Assembly: GCA_021818865.1 (NCBI GenBank)
Contig: JAKASX010000012.1
Location: forward strand, 1 to 57,171
Origin: Acidobacteriota bacterium
GTDB taxonomy: Bacteria; Acidobacteriota; Terriglobia; Acidiferrales; UBA7541
Length of the DNA stretch: 57,171 nt
Reading direction: 5' to 3'
Position 1 is the stretch's first letter, and the number at the start of each line of letters is the position of its first letter. Position numbers and translations under genes: made by a program. Positions 33,192 through 42,832 of this stretch are shown here, one piece after another. Under the pieces are notes generated by a model, which saw nothing but the letters and a program-made list of their open reading frames with translations, was not told where the DNA came from and made no database searches.

Positions 33192-35510
33192 ATGCCACGC
33201 GCTTGGCGAATTCGTGCGGTGTGCCTCGCTGCCGCCTTTCTCATCTGCCTGCCGGTTTTCGCCGAGCACACCCGCTTCTGGCGAACCACCAACTACGCCG
33301 ATTTCGAGCGCGGCACCGCCAAGGACGTCGCCCTCTGGAGCGACGGCAAAATCGTTCCCGCCGCCGAATTCAAAACCTTCTCCGATCCCAATCTCGCCTA
33401 TCTCTGGTCCCTTCGCGCCGATTCCAAGGGCCGCCTCTACGCCAGCGGCGGCTCGAACGCCCGCGTTTTCCGCATCGAACCCGACGGCCACGCCAAGGTG
33501 ATTTTCCAGTCGCCGGAACTCGCGGCCCAGGCGATGGCCTTCGATTCTCACGACGATCTCTACGTTGGCACCTCGCCCGACGGCAAGGTCTACAAAGTAA
33601 CGCCCGAGGGCCAGTCCAGCGTCTTCTTTAATCCGAAAACGAAATACATCTGGTCGCTCGCCGTCGCTCCCGATGGCGTCGTTTTCGTCGGCACCGGCGA
33701 CAAAGGCGAAATCTACGCCGTCACGCCGCAAGGTAAGAGCGATCTCTTCTATAAGAGCGACGAGCGCCACATCCGCGCACTCGCTCTCGACGGCCACGGC
33801 CATCTGATCGCCGGCACCGATCCCAGCGGACTCGTGATTCGCATCGGCATTCAGCCCGGCGCCGCGGGCGCTCCGCCGAAGGCCGGCCGCGCGTTCGTCG
33901 TCTACGAAACCGCGGGCCAGGAAATCACCTCGCTGGAATTCGGACGTCGCGGCAATCTCTACGTCGCCTCGATTGGCGCCAAAGCCGGCGTCCAGCCTGG
34001 AATTTTCGCTTCGCCCACCGCCGGCGCGTTCGTCATCTCGGCGACGCCCACGGTCACCGTCGTCGCCGGAAACCAGAAACCGACGACACCCACACCGGCT
34101 CAAGTCGCCGCGCCTCAGGTCGTGCCTTTCGTTCCTTTCGCCGCCACTCCCGGCGGCAGCCACGTCTATCGCATCGCTCCCGACGGCTCGCCCAAGCTTC
34201 TCTGGCAGTCGCAGACCGATCTCGTTTACGCGCTGGGTTTCAGCAAATCCGGCAAGCTGCTGCTCGGCACCGGCAACAAAGGCGACGTGATCCAACTCGA
34301 AGGCGACGAAATCTTCTCCAAAGTCGCCGGCACCTCCACCGGCCAAGTCACTGGTTTCGCCAGCGGCCCCGACGGCCGCGTCTACCTCTGCACGGCGAAT
34401 CCCGGCAAAATTTTCTCGCTCGGTCCCGGCATCGCTCCCGAAGGCACCTTCACCTCCACGCCTTTCGATGCCCACATCTTCTCGCGCTGGGGCCGGCTGA
34501 ACTGGTGGGGACGCGACGCCAGCGACGGCCGCGTCAGCTTTTACGTTCGTTCGGGCAACACCTCCAACCCCGACAAAAACTGGAGCCGTTGGTTCGGCCC
34601 TTACACCACACCCGAGGCCCAGCCCGCTGGCTGTCCGCCGGCGCGTTTCGCCCAGTGGAAAGTGGTCTTTCATCCCACTGCCGGCGTCACGCCCACTCTT
34701 TCCTGGGTCAGCCTCGCCTATCTCCGCAAAAACGTCGCTCCCGTCATTGACGACGTGGTGATGGAGGATCCCGGCATTCGCGTTCGCATGCTCCAGCTCG
34801 GCCAGATTTCGAGCGAAATGGCACGTCCGGTGCAGCTGCGCATGCCTTCCACGGGCCAAGTCGGCCCCAATCGCATCGTCGCTCCGGAAAGCGCGCCCAC
34901 CGCCGCCGTCCAATTCGAGGCGCCGCCGCAGGGCTTTCGCGACAAGGGATGGCAGAGCGTCCTCTGGAGCGCGCACGACGCCAATGGCGATACGCTCGAA
35001 TATTCCGTCTACTATCGCGGCGAAGGCGAGCAAAACTGGAAGCTGCTCAAGGACCATCTCCGAGTGCCCTATTATTCCTGGGACACCGCAACGATGCCCG
35101 ACGGCCCCTACTATCTGAAAATCGTCGCCTCCGACGCGCCTTCGAACCCGCCCGCGCAGGCACTCGATGACTCCCGCGTCGGTCCGCGTTTCGTCGTTGA
35201 CAACACGCCCCCGGTCATTTCCGATCTCCACGCCGTGGCCACCGGCGACGACGCCGTCGTCGAATTTTCCGCCAAGGATCCCTCGAGCACGCTCTCCCGC
35301 GCCGAATACAGCGTCGATGCCGGCCATTGGACGCTCGTTTGGCCCATTGGCGAGCTGAGCGATGCGCCGCAGGAAAGCTACCGCATCCAGCTCAAAAAAC
35401 TCGCGCCCGGCGAGCACACGATCACCGTGCGCGTCTTCGATCTCTACGAAAATTCCGGCATCGCCAAAACCACCTTCGATGTGGGCTCGGCCGGCGCCGG
35501 CGCTCGCTGA
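33192..35510 (+). CDS. Secreted beta-propeller protein with C-terminal Ig/fibronectin-like part
   Basis: 772 aa with a signal peptide (RIRAVCLAAAFLICLPVFAE) and GAAGGAGA before the start. From ~40 to ~420 there are NHL/SMP-30-like blades: LYASGGSNARVFRIEPDG, LYVGTSPDGKVYKVTPEGQ, VFVGTGDKGEIYAVTPQGK, LIAGTDPSGLVIRIG and LLLGTGNKGDVIQLEGD. A discoidin-like or sandwich segment follows (VSFYVRSGNTSNPDKNWSRW), and the last ~200 residues form Ig-like strands (DGPYYLKIVASDAPSNPPAQ; LAPGEHTITVRVFDLYENSG). Probably periplasmic or surface-bound; no catalytic motif. It follows the S55-type gene closely, and 38 bp later the PLP enzyme begins, so a transcript of three genes is possible. Confidence 0.78.
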   Translation: MPRAWRIRAVCLAAAFLICLPVFAEHTRFWRTTNYADFERGTAKDVALWSDGKIVPAAEFKTFSDPNLAYLWSLRADSKGRLYASGGSNARVFRIEPDGHAKVIFQSPELAAQAMAFDSHDDLYVGTSPDGKVYKVTPEGQSSVFFNPKTKYIWSLAVAPDGVVFVGTGDKGEIYAVTPQGKSDLFYKSDERHIRALALDGHGHLIAGTDPSGLVIRIGIQPGAAGAPPKAGRAFVVYETAGQEITSLEFGRRGNLYVASIGAKAGVQPGIFASPTAGAFVISATPTVTVVAGNQKPTTPTPAQVAAPQVVPFVPFAATPGGSHVYRIAPDGSPKLLWQSQTDLVYALGFSKSGKLLLGTGNKGDVIQLEGDEIFSKVAGTSTGQVTGFASGPDGRVYLCTANPGKIFSLGPGIAPEGTFTSTPFDAHIFSRWGRLNWWGRDASDGRVSFYVRSGNTSNPDKNWSRWFGPYTTPEAQPAGCPPARFAQWKVVFHPTAGVTPTLSWVSLAYLRKNVAPVIDDVVMEDPGIRVRMLQLGQISSEMARPVQLRMPSTGQVGPNRIVAPESAPTAAVQFEAPPQGFRDKGWQSVLWSAHDANGDTLEYSVYYRGEGEQNWKLLKDHLRVPYYSWDTATMPDGPYYLKIVASDAPSNPPAQALDDSRVGPRFVVDNTPPVISDLHAVATGDDAVVEFSAKDPSSTLSRAEYSVDAGHWTLVWPIGELSDAPQESYRIQLKKLAPGEHTITVRVFDLYENSGIAKTTFDVGSAGAGAR

Positions 35511-35548
35511 TGCGCCGCCCGTTCGCTTCTTTGGAGTAAAACGGACCG

Positions 35549-36499
35549 ATGGCTTCCGGCCCCGATTTCGAACAGATCCGCCAGGCGCGCGAGCGCATCG
35601 CGCCCTACGTCTATCGCACCCCGGTCCTGCGCAGCGCCTCGCTCGATCGGGCCTCCGGCGCGCGCCTCTTCTTCAAATGTGAAAATTTCCAGAGAACCGG
35701 CTCCTTCAAAATCCGCGGAGCCACCAACGCCATCTATTCGCTCGGTGAGGGAATCGCCTCGCGCGGCGTCGTCACGCATTCTTCCGGCAATCACGGCGCG
35801 GCCGTCGCCTACGCCGCTCGTGGCCGCCACATTCCGGCCTGGGTTGTCGTTCCGGAAAACGCGCCGGAAATCAAGCGCCGCGCCATCGCCGATTTTGGCG
35901 CGGAAATCGTCACCTCGAAACCCACGCTGGATTCCCGCGAATCCGCCGCTCGCGAAATCCTCGATCGCACCGGCGCCACGCTCATCCATCCCTACGACGA
36001 CGACCGCATCATCGCCGGGCAGGCCACTGCCACTGTCGAATTGATCGAGGAAGCCGGCGAACTCGACTACATTTTCGCTCCCGTCTCCGGCGGCGGCCTT
36101 CTTTCCGGCACCGCGATCGCCGCCCAGTCGCTCCAGCCGCGCATTCGCATCGTCGGCTGCGAGCCGGCTCGCGCCGACGATGCGTTTCGCTCCCTTAAGT
36201 CAGGTCATCTCGAAAAAAACGTGACCGCCGATACCATCGCCGACGGCCTCCGCGCCTCGCTCGCTGAGCGCACCTTCGCCATTCTCCGCGAGCGCCTCGA
36301 CCGCATCATTCTCGTCGAGGAAAGCGAGATCATCGCCGCCATGCGCCTCGTATGGGAACGCATGAAAATCATCATCGAGCCTTCCTCCGCCGTTCCCGTT
36401 GCCGCCGCGATTTCCGGCAAACTCGATCTCTCCGGCCGGCGCGTGGGCATCGTACTTTCCGGCGGCAACGTCGATCTCGCCCGCTTCTTCGACTCGTAA
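35549..36499 (+). CDS. PLP-dependent threonine/serine dehydratase (fold type II)
   Basis: 316 aa. Deaminates threonine to 2-oxobutyrate or serine to pyruvate, or may racemise serine; single-domain enzymes of this length cannot be separated by sequence alone. Evidence: Lys54 in RTGSFKIRGATNAI binds pyridoxal phosphate, SSGNHGAAVAYAA binds the substrate carboxylate, SGGGLLSGTAIAA binds the phosphate, and the C-terminal VLSGGNVDL anchors the ring nitrogen. There is no C-terminal ACT regulatory domain, so it is the catabolic, non-feedback-regulated type. Start ATG at 35549. It follows the propeller gene by 38 bp but the functional link is unclear. Confidence 0.92.
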   Translation: MASGPDFEQIRQARERIAPYVYRTPVLRSASLDRASGARLFFKCENFQRTGSFKIRGATNAIYSLGEGIASRGVVTHSSGNHGAAVAYAARGRHIPAWVVVPENAPEIKRRAIADFGAEIVTSKPTLDSRESAAREILDRTGATLIHPYDDDRIIAGQATATVELIEEAGELDYIFAPVSGGGLLSGTAIAAQSLQPRIRIVGCEPARADDAFRSLKSGHLEKNVTADTIADGLRASLAERTFAILRERLDRIILVEESEIIAAMRLVWERMKIIIEPSSAVPVAAAISGKLDLSGRRVGIVLSGGNVDLARFFDS

Positions 36500-36505
36500 A
36501 GTGGC

Positions 36506-36521
36506 GCAGGCTTCAGCCTGC
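36506..36521. repeat. REP-like palindrome after the dehydratase gene
   Basis: GCAGGCT-TC-AGCCTGC is a perfect 7-bp stem with the GGCTTCAGCC core, seven bases after the stop codon. It may act as a transcript end. It belongs to the same class as the palindromes at 9510-9529 and 47095-47106. Confidence 0.55.
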
Positions 36522-36555
36522 GGCCGACTTTCTTCCTCCAAACCAACTGCCCGCC

Positions 36556-36584
36556 TTGACCCAAACGAGCCGAGGCGTTACCTT
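36556..36584 (+). promoter_or_regulatory. Probable sigma-70 promoter of the thioredoxin-fold gene
   Basis: TTGACC at 36556-36561, a 17-bp spacer, and TACCTT at 36579-36584. The same -10 hexamer and spacer length occur in the promoter at 42460-42488. Transcription would begin near 36591, almost at the earliest possible start codon. Confidence 0.5.
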
Positions 36585-36607
36585 CCTCTTGCGTGGGGGA
36601 TGCGTAC

Positions 36608-37882
36608 GTGAAGTGGCGAAGCGTGGTGAAATCCGCCGCGTTCGCCGCACGCACCGCCTCTTCTCTACTCATGCAGCGTTTCAGCATCGCCGTGCTTTCT
36701 CTCGCCGCCTTGGGCGTCGCCATGGCGACCGTCGCCGTTGCGTCTCCCGCGCGCACTACTGCCTCGAGTCGCTCGCGATTTGAACCCTCGGCGTCGCGCC
36801 TCTCCGCTCCCGGCCCCGATTTTCCCGGCCTGACCTCGATGGACGTGAAGGCACCCGATTTTCCCAAGCCCGGCGCCAAGGTCTCCGGCACCACCTGGAT
36901 CGATTCCCCTCCGCTCACCCTCGCCGAGTTGCGCGGCAAAGTCGTCATGATCGATTTCTGGGAATACACCTGTATCAATTGCATTCGCACGTTCGCCCAG
37001 AGCAAAGAGTGGTGGAATCGCTACCGCAAGTACGGCTTCGAAATCATCGGCGTCCACGACCCCGAATTCACGTTCGCCTACAACGTCGCAAACGTCCGCG
37101 CCGCGGTCGCGCGCTTCGGCATTCCCTGGCCCGTTGTCGCCGACGATTGGTTTTCCATCTGGAAGTCCTACAACAACAATTCCTGGCCCAGCCGCTACCT
37201 GATCGACGCGAATGGCTACATCCGCTACAACCGCGTCGGCGAAGGCGCCGACCGCGCCTTCGAGCAGGCGATCCGTTATCTGCTCATCCAGGCCCATCCC
37301 GGCCTGAAATTCCCCGCCAGCTATACCCTCCCCAACTATGAGGACGTTTTCGCTCCCGGATGCGGCGGCGTTCCCACCGACGAAATGTACGTCGGCCCCA
37401 CCTACAACCGCGGCATCGTCGCCAATCCCCATCCCTACCACCCCGGCGAAACCGAGAATTACAAAATGCCCTCCCAGGTCGGCGACGGCCGCGCCGGCCT
37501 TTCCGGCAAATGGGAAACCGATCCGAGTGGCATGATTTTCGAAGGAAAATCGCAGCAACCGGGCCCCAAAGCCGGCCGGCTCCGCATGCGCTACCACGCC
37601 GCAGAGCTCTATTCCGTCATGCACGTCCCCCAGGGCGAGCCCCAGCGCCTCTACATCCTCCAGGACGGACGCTGGCTGACGAAAACCAACCGTGGCGTGG
37701 ACGTGAAATTCGATCCGGAGGGCCGTTCCTATATTGATGTCACGAGCGGCCGCATGTATTACCTCGTCTCGAATCCCTCCATGTCCGGCCACGAAGTCGA
37801 CCTCATCCCCTCCGCGCCGGGCCTCATGATTGATTCCTTCACGTTCGGCAATAATTGCCAGCGCGATTTCCCTCATCTCTAG
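36608..37882 (+). CDS. TlpA/DipZ-like thioredoxin-fold protein, exported
   Basis: 424 aa from the GTG at 36608 (GGGGGA seven bases upstream); a GTG at 36593 and an ATG at 36671 are alternatives. A hydrophobic segment at ~24-46 (FSIAVLSLAALGVAMATVAV) is a signal peptide or anchor. The redoxin domain (~80-225) has MIDFWEYTCINCIRTFAQ with the active-site pair Cys122-x-x-Cys125, and WPSRYLIDANGYIRYNRVGE with the cis-Pro region. The CINC motif is that of DipZ-like reductases. A beta-rich domain of about 190 residues follows (LSGKWETDPSGMIFEGKS), as in the C-terminal part of DipZ-type proteins. Likely a periplasmic disulfide reductase or transfer protein; its redox partner is not in the window. Confidence 0.84.
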   Translation: MKWRSVVKSAAFAARTASSLLMQRFSIAVLSLAALGVAMATVAVASPARTTASSRSRFEPSASRLSAPGPDFPGLTSMDVKAPDFPKPGAKVSGTTWIDSPPLTLAELRGKVVMIDFWEYTCINCIRTFAQSKEWWNRYRKYGFEIIGVHDPEFTFAYNVANVRAAVARFGIPWPVVADDWFSIWKSYNNNSWPSRYLIDANGYIRYNRVGEGADRAFEQAIRYLLIQAHPGLKFPASYTLPNYEDVFAPGCGGVPTDEMYVGPTYNRGIVANPHPYHPGETENYKMPSQVGDGRAGLSGKWETDPSGMIFEGKSQQPGPKAGRLRMRYHAAELYSVMHVPQGEPQRLYILQDGRWLTKTNRGVDVKFDPEGRSYIDVTSGRMYYLVSNPSMSGHEVDLIPSAPGLMIDSFTFGNNCQRDFPHL

Positions 37883-37966
37883 CGATTCGCCGTCCTCGCC
37901 GAAGCCGGTTTTGCGGTCCCTCGACATTCTGCTTGCTCGCTGAAAGCCCGTGGCGAAAAACCCTTC
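37883..37966. other. Intergenic segment upstream of the receptor promoter
   Basis: Short stretch after the thioredoxin-fold gene and before the TTGACA box of the first receptor. Nothing recognisable; no clear terminator after the stop codon at 37882. Confidence 0.35.
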
Positions 37967-37995
37967 TTGACAATGGGAATTGACAAGGGTAGTGT
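37967..37995 (+). promoter_or_regulatory. Candidate promoter of the first TonB-dependent receptor
   Basis: TTGACA at 37967-37972, 17-bp spacer, TAGTGT at 37990-37995. A second TTGACA at 37980-37985 overlaps the spacer. The first one aligns with the promoter of the sister receptor at 42460, relative to the conserved leader block. Confidence 0.45.
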
Positions 37996-38071
37996 CTGTC
38001 GAATCATTCGTCTCTGTTCTGTTGGGGCGACGGCTCAGAAACGCTATTTTTCGTTTGTCGAAGTGGGCGAG

Positions 38072-38328
38072 TTCACAGGACCGAAGTCGGGAGGGGGGCG
38101 GGTTCCTGTGTTTGGGGCGAACGGTAGTCGGGCGGGTAGCATCTTCGCATCCGATCGAGGCGGGGCGGCCTCTGCGGCTCGGTTGCGCCCGTCGCTTTCG
38201 GCTGAATTCCGCTCGGCAAGCAGTCATCTCCTCGCATCTTTTCCCGAATATTGCGGCATCTTGGCATCTTTCCTTCTTGGGGAATGTGCGAAAGCAATCG
38301 GCCTTCGGGCCTTTGCGGAGGTGTCTGC
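38072..38328 (+). promoter_or_regulatory. Conserved, probably structured leader of the first receptor
   Basis: The block at 38072-38140 has CACAGGA (38074-38080) and TCCTGTG (38104-38110) as complementary arms around a GGGAGGGGGGCGG loop, then GGCGAACG and CGGGCGGGTAGC. The same order of elements occurs at 42566-42640. A second hairpin, GGCC-TTCG-GGCC (38300-38311), lies just before the GGAGGTG ribosome site. The distance from the block to the start codon (~219 nt) matches the sister leader (~226 nt). A regulatory RNA is inferred. Confidence 0.5.
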
Positions 38329-41300
38329 GTGCGAAAGTGGCGTTCGGTTTGGCTCACTTTTTTAACTGTTAGTTTGCTCGCGTTGTTCCCCGTTGGTCTG
38401 TTCGCCCAGTCGGCAACCACGGGGATGGTGCAAGGTATTGTTGCCGATCCCACGGGCGCCGTGGTGCCTGGCGCAAAGGTGACGCTCACCAATAAGTCCA
38501 CGGGCGTCGCCCTCACCAGCAGCACCGACGCGACCGGACGTTTTCTCTTCCCCGCCGTCAATCCCGGCGATTACACCGTCCAGGTCATCGCAACCGGATT
38601 CCAGCGCTTCGTCGTCGCTCAGCTGGCGGTTTCGGTCACCAAAACCTACACGATCCCGGTCAAACTGAAAATCGGCACCGCGTCACAGACCGTGACGGTC
38701 AAGGAAATCGCCGGCGCCGAACTCCAAACCACCAACGCCTCCATCGGGACCACCCTCGGCGGAAACACACTCCAATTTCTTCCCACCGCTCAGCGCAACG
38801 TCAGCTCGCTCCTCAGCCTGCAGCCCGCCGTCGCCCCGATGATCGTCGGCAGCGACGTTCGCGGCGGTCAGGTGGCCGGCGCCGATAGCGACCAGACCAC
38901 TTTCCTCGTTGACGGCGGCGACGCCACCAACGACCTGGAAGGCACCGGCAACTACGAAGCGATTCCCGGCCAGACCCAACCCGCGCCGGCCATTGCCGTG
39001 AACGTGGAAACCACGCAGGAATTCCGCGTGGTGGACGCTGGCCCGACGGCGGGGCTAAACCGCTCGTAGGGTGGCCAGATTTCCATCGTCTCCAAGCACG
39101 GCACCAACCAGTTCCACGGTTCCGTCTACGAGTACTACACGGGAAGCACGCTCGGCGCCAACAGTTGGTCCCTCAATCGCATTGGCCATCCAAAGCCGCA
39201 CCAAGTCAATAATCGTTTCGGCTTCACCTTTGGCGGTCCGCTGCTCAAGAACAAGCTCTGGTTCTTCGGCAACTACGAAGGCCGCCGTTTCCGCCAAAGC
39301 GCCACCGTGGGCACCGATGTCCCCACCGCCATGGCCCGCCAGGGCACCCTGCAATTCAAGGACGCCTCCGGAAACGTCGTTGCTTACAACCTGGCCACCT
39401 CCACTCTCTGCGGCACCTCCGGCACCACCCTCTGCGATCCGCGCGGCATCGGCATCGATCCCACCATCCAGACCTATTGGGGCAACGAGCCGCTGCCCAA
39501 CGTACCCGGCACCGGCGACGGCCTCAACAGCGAGGAATATCTGCAGTCCATGGCCGAGCCCGACAACGAAAACTACGGCCTGCTTCGTCTCGACTACGCC
39601 ATCAATTCGCGCTGGCATTTCTTCGCCACCTACCGCGAACAGAAAATCCTCTTCAACACCGGCGATCAATTCGATATCACGCCTGGCAGCCAACATCTGA
39701 TCAGCGCCACGCCCGTTCAACCGCATTTCGCCACGTTCATGCTCACCGGCCAGATCGGCTCCCACCTCACCATGCAAACCCATGGCTCCTATATGCGCGA
39801 TTGGTGGGGATGGAATCGCGCCTCGCTCGCGAATCCTTCCAACGTAACCGGCCTTGGCGGCACCCTCCAAGTTTCGGGTGAAGGACAAACGGGCAACGCC
39901 GGCGCAAGCAAGCCCTGGGCCGACCCCATCAACTTCAATACGCAGCAGGGCCGCGCCCGCACCTGGGATGGCCGCGATTGGTACCTTGCCGAGGACGATA
40001 GCTGGCTCCACGGCAACCACACCTTCCAGTTCGGCGGCGCCTGGTATTTCTGGAACATCCAGCACGTCCGCACCGACGACGTTCTCGGCGGTCTCACCAG
40101 CGGGCCCATCTATTGGGTCAGCTCGATCAATTCCTCGAGCGGCTCCTACGTCAACACGCCTTCCAGCGAGCGCCCGCCCACCTGCAGCAGCACGCTCACG
40201 TCCAATTGCCTGCCCAGCAGCCAAGTCACCGTCTGGAATGCGATGTATTCCGCCATGCTCGGTCTGGTGGATCACTCTTCCCAGGTCGCCACGCGCGACG
40301 GCAATTTCAACGCGTTGCCGCTCGGCTCGCCGCTTGTCGACAACGTCCATGTCGGCGCCGTCTACACCTACTGGCAGGACATCTGGCAGATGAAGCCCAC
40401 GATCACCTTCACTTACGGGCTGAGCTGGGGCCTCCAGTTCCCGCCCAAGGAGATCAACGGCAAGCAGGCCCTCCAGCTCTTCTCCGCTACCGGCCGGCCT
40501 GTCTCCAACATCAACGCCTATTTCCAGGCGCGCCAGCAGGCGCTCGACGCGGCCAATTTCTCCGCCCTCCAGGGCCTCGACAACTTCAACTTCGCTCCCA
40601 TCGGCTCTGTTTCAGGCTACACGCGTCCGGTGAACACCTATTGGGGTTCCGTCGGGCCGCGCGTCGCCATCGCCTGGCAGCCGCCATACCACAACCGTTT
40701 CTTCGGCAACCGTGAGACCGTCATCCGCGCCGGCTACTCGATCGTGTGGAATCGCACGAACGCCGTCGGCCTCGTCATGACGCCTCTGCTCGGCACCGGC
40801 CTTGCGCAGATCATCGGCTGCAACGCACCCACCGAGGCCAATGGCGCCTTCAGCGCGTGCAGCGGCGGGAGCACGGATGCCACTAACGCGTTCCGGATTG
40901 GCCTTGACGGCAGCTCGCTGCCCTTGCCAACCCCTTCGAGCGGCTACCCGGTCACGCCGACGAGCCCCTTCGGCTCGCACTACGGCTTCAACCTCGATCC
41001 CGCCATCACCCCGCCGTGGTCCCACAACGTCACCTTCGACATCCAGCGTTCCTTCCCGCACAACTGGCTGGTGGATGTCGGCTACATCGGCCGCTTCAGC
41101 CGCAACCTCGAAAACGGCGGCGATACCAACTCCTCCGATATGTTCGCCAGGGACCCCATTTCCGGCCAGACGCTGGCGCAGGCCTTCGACGCGGTTTCTC
41201 AGTTCCTGCGCGGCGGCGGCAAATGCACCACCACCGGGGGAATTGTTTCCTGCCCGGGTTTGGCGCCGCAGCCCTTCTTTGAAAACATGGCTGTCGGCAC

Positions 41301-42297
41301 GAGCGGCAACCCCAACTATTGCCAATCCAAGTACGGCACCTCTTGCACCGACGTCGCCGCCGCGCGCCAGCCGGGCTACGCCATCAATGGCGCTCTGGCC
41401 AACTTCATGGACTTCGGCTACGACCTGATCGCTTACCAGCCCATCGACCCGATGCAGTTCAATTTCAACTTCTGGAACTTCGGCGGCGGCTGGGCCAACT
41501 ACAACGCCGGCTTCATCTCCGTCCACAAGGCGTTCAGCCAAGGGTTGAACTTCACGTTCAATTACACCTGGTCCCACTCCCTGGGCACTCAGGGTCTCAA
41601 CCAGCAGTACATCATCTATGGCAACCCTTCGCCCTTCGACCAGTCCACGGGCTATGGCAGTGCCTCGTTCGACCGGCGCAACGTCTTCAACGCGACCTGG
41701 TATTACGTGCTGCCCTTCGGTAAGGGCCAGCGCTTCTCCACCAGCAACGCGTTCTTCAACCACATCATCGGCGGTTGGTACAGCTCCGGCATCTGGACCT
41801 GGCAATCCGGCCTGCCCATCTGCATCGGCGCCGATGGAAACTACGGCGATCCTTCCGGCGGTGCCGTCAACAACACCTGTGCGCAAAGCACGATGTCCCT
41901 CTTCGGCCTTTCCGGCCAATACTCAAACGTCGCCGGCTCGAACGGCATCGGCACCAACGGCGATCCGGCCAAGGGCGGCAGCGGCATCAATTTCCTTGCC
42001 GATCCGGCCGCTGTCTACGCCTCTCTGAGCCGTCCCCTGCTGACGCAAAACCTGCGGCCGTTCGACCCCAATTTTGCCGCGCCGTCGTCGTGGAACGTGG
42101 ACCTCTCGGTTGGCAAGAATATCGCCTCCACCGAACGCTACAAGGCCTACTTCACCGCCGACTTCTTCAACGCGTTCAACCTCTTCCAACCCGCCAATCC
42201 CACGCTCGATATGAACGTCCCATCCGCCTTCGGCGTTGTTACCGGCCAGGCGAACAGCCCGCGCACCATCCAGCTCGGGTTGCGGTTCGAGTTCTAA
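38329..42297 (+). pseudogene. TonB-dependent receptor (Oar-like) interrupted by an in-frame amber codon
   Basis: Start GTG at 38329 after GGAGGTG, aligned with the sister gene's ATG. Signal peptide (VWLTFLTVSLLALFPVGLFA), carboxypeptidase-regulatory-like domain (~30-115; VQGIVADPTGAVVPGAKVTL), plug domain (~125-245; DQTTFLVDGGDATNDLEG), then a TAG at 39067-39069 after LNRS. The same phase continues without any other stop for ~1,075 codons (GGQISIVSKHGTNQFHGSVY onwards) to the C-terminal IQLGLRFEF, whose last Phe is the outer-membrane assembly signal. The sister gene has CAG (Gln) at this spot (43583-43585), so one C-to-T change explains it. Without readthrough only signal, regulatory and plug parts (246 aa) are made. 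Full length would be ~1,322 aa. Recent decay, or a sequencing error, is likely. Confidence 0.88.
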
Positions 42298-42459
42298 CCT
42301 TAGCCTCTCGCGGCCCCGGCCTGCCGGGGCCGGGGAGCCTCTTTTAGGGGCAGCACGATGGCGGCGCGGCTCGCCGCGCCGCCATCTCCTTCTTTTCCAT
42401 CGCAAAACCCACCCTTCGGCCCGGTTTCCCCGTCCCTATGTTCGCTCGGAAATTCCCAC
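42298..42459. other. Segment between the two receptor genes
   Basis: Holds the terminator of the first receptor (42312-42345) and then ~110 bp with no gene or clear signal, before the promoter of the second receptor. Confidence 0.4.
42312..42345 (+). terminator. Terminator of the first receptor gene
   Basis: GGCCCCGGC-CT-GCCGGGGCC, 15 bases after the stop codon, then GGGGAGCCTCTTTT. The hairpin is almost identical to the one after the sister gene at 46841, including the flanking TAACCTTAGCCTCTCG. Confidence 0.7.
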
Positions 42460-42488
42460 TTGACAGCCAGGGTCCCAAGGGCTACCTT
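42460..42488 (+). promoter_or_regulatory. Promoter of the second TonB-dependent receptor
   Basis: TTGACA at 42460-42465, 17-bp spacer, TACCTT at 42483-42488. The predicted start near 42495 gives a ~340-nt leader before the ATG at 42833. Confidence 0.55.
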
Positions 42489-42565
42489 CTACCCCGACAA
42501 CAGTATCCCGGGCTTTGGTGGGGCAGCGGCCCAGGTAATGTTTAAATCGTTCACCCAAGGGCGGA

Positions 42566-42832
42566 TTCACGGGACCTAAGTAGAAGTGGTGGGGGCGGAA
42601 TCCTGTGGTAAAGGCGAACGACATTTGGCCGGGTAGCTGCTTTTCCGTGGGTTGGCGTGCGGCGCTTCTTCTCTGGTCGTCGCAGCCAGCTGCTCCGGCC
42701 GTGTCTTGCACGGTGCATACGCTACCCCTTCTTCTTTCTCACCTCGCCGTAGTTCCTGGCGATTCGGTTCCCATCATCTCCTCTCGGGTGTGCGCAAGCT
42801 AACGGGCTTCTTGCCCGTCCGGAGGTGTTTGC
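42566..42832 (+). promoter_or_regulatory. Conserved, probably structured leader of the second receptor
   Basis: Arms CACGGGA (42568-42574) and TCCTGTG (42601-42607) pair with one G-T wobble around a GGTGGGGGCGG loop, followed by AAGGCGAACG and GGCCGGGTAGC. Before the ribosome site, ACGGGC-TTCTT-GCCCGT (42802-42818) replaces the GGCC-TTCG-GGCC hairpin of the first leader: different bases, same pairing. GGAGGTG then precedes the start. Function unknown. Confidence 0.5.

Noticed and set aside
38329-42297. Amber recoding (TAG read as an amino acid) as a general explanation for the split receptor
   Set aside because: Many unrelated genes in the window end properly at TAG, so it is a normal stop here.
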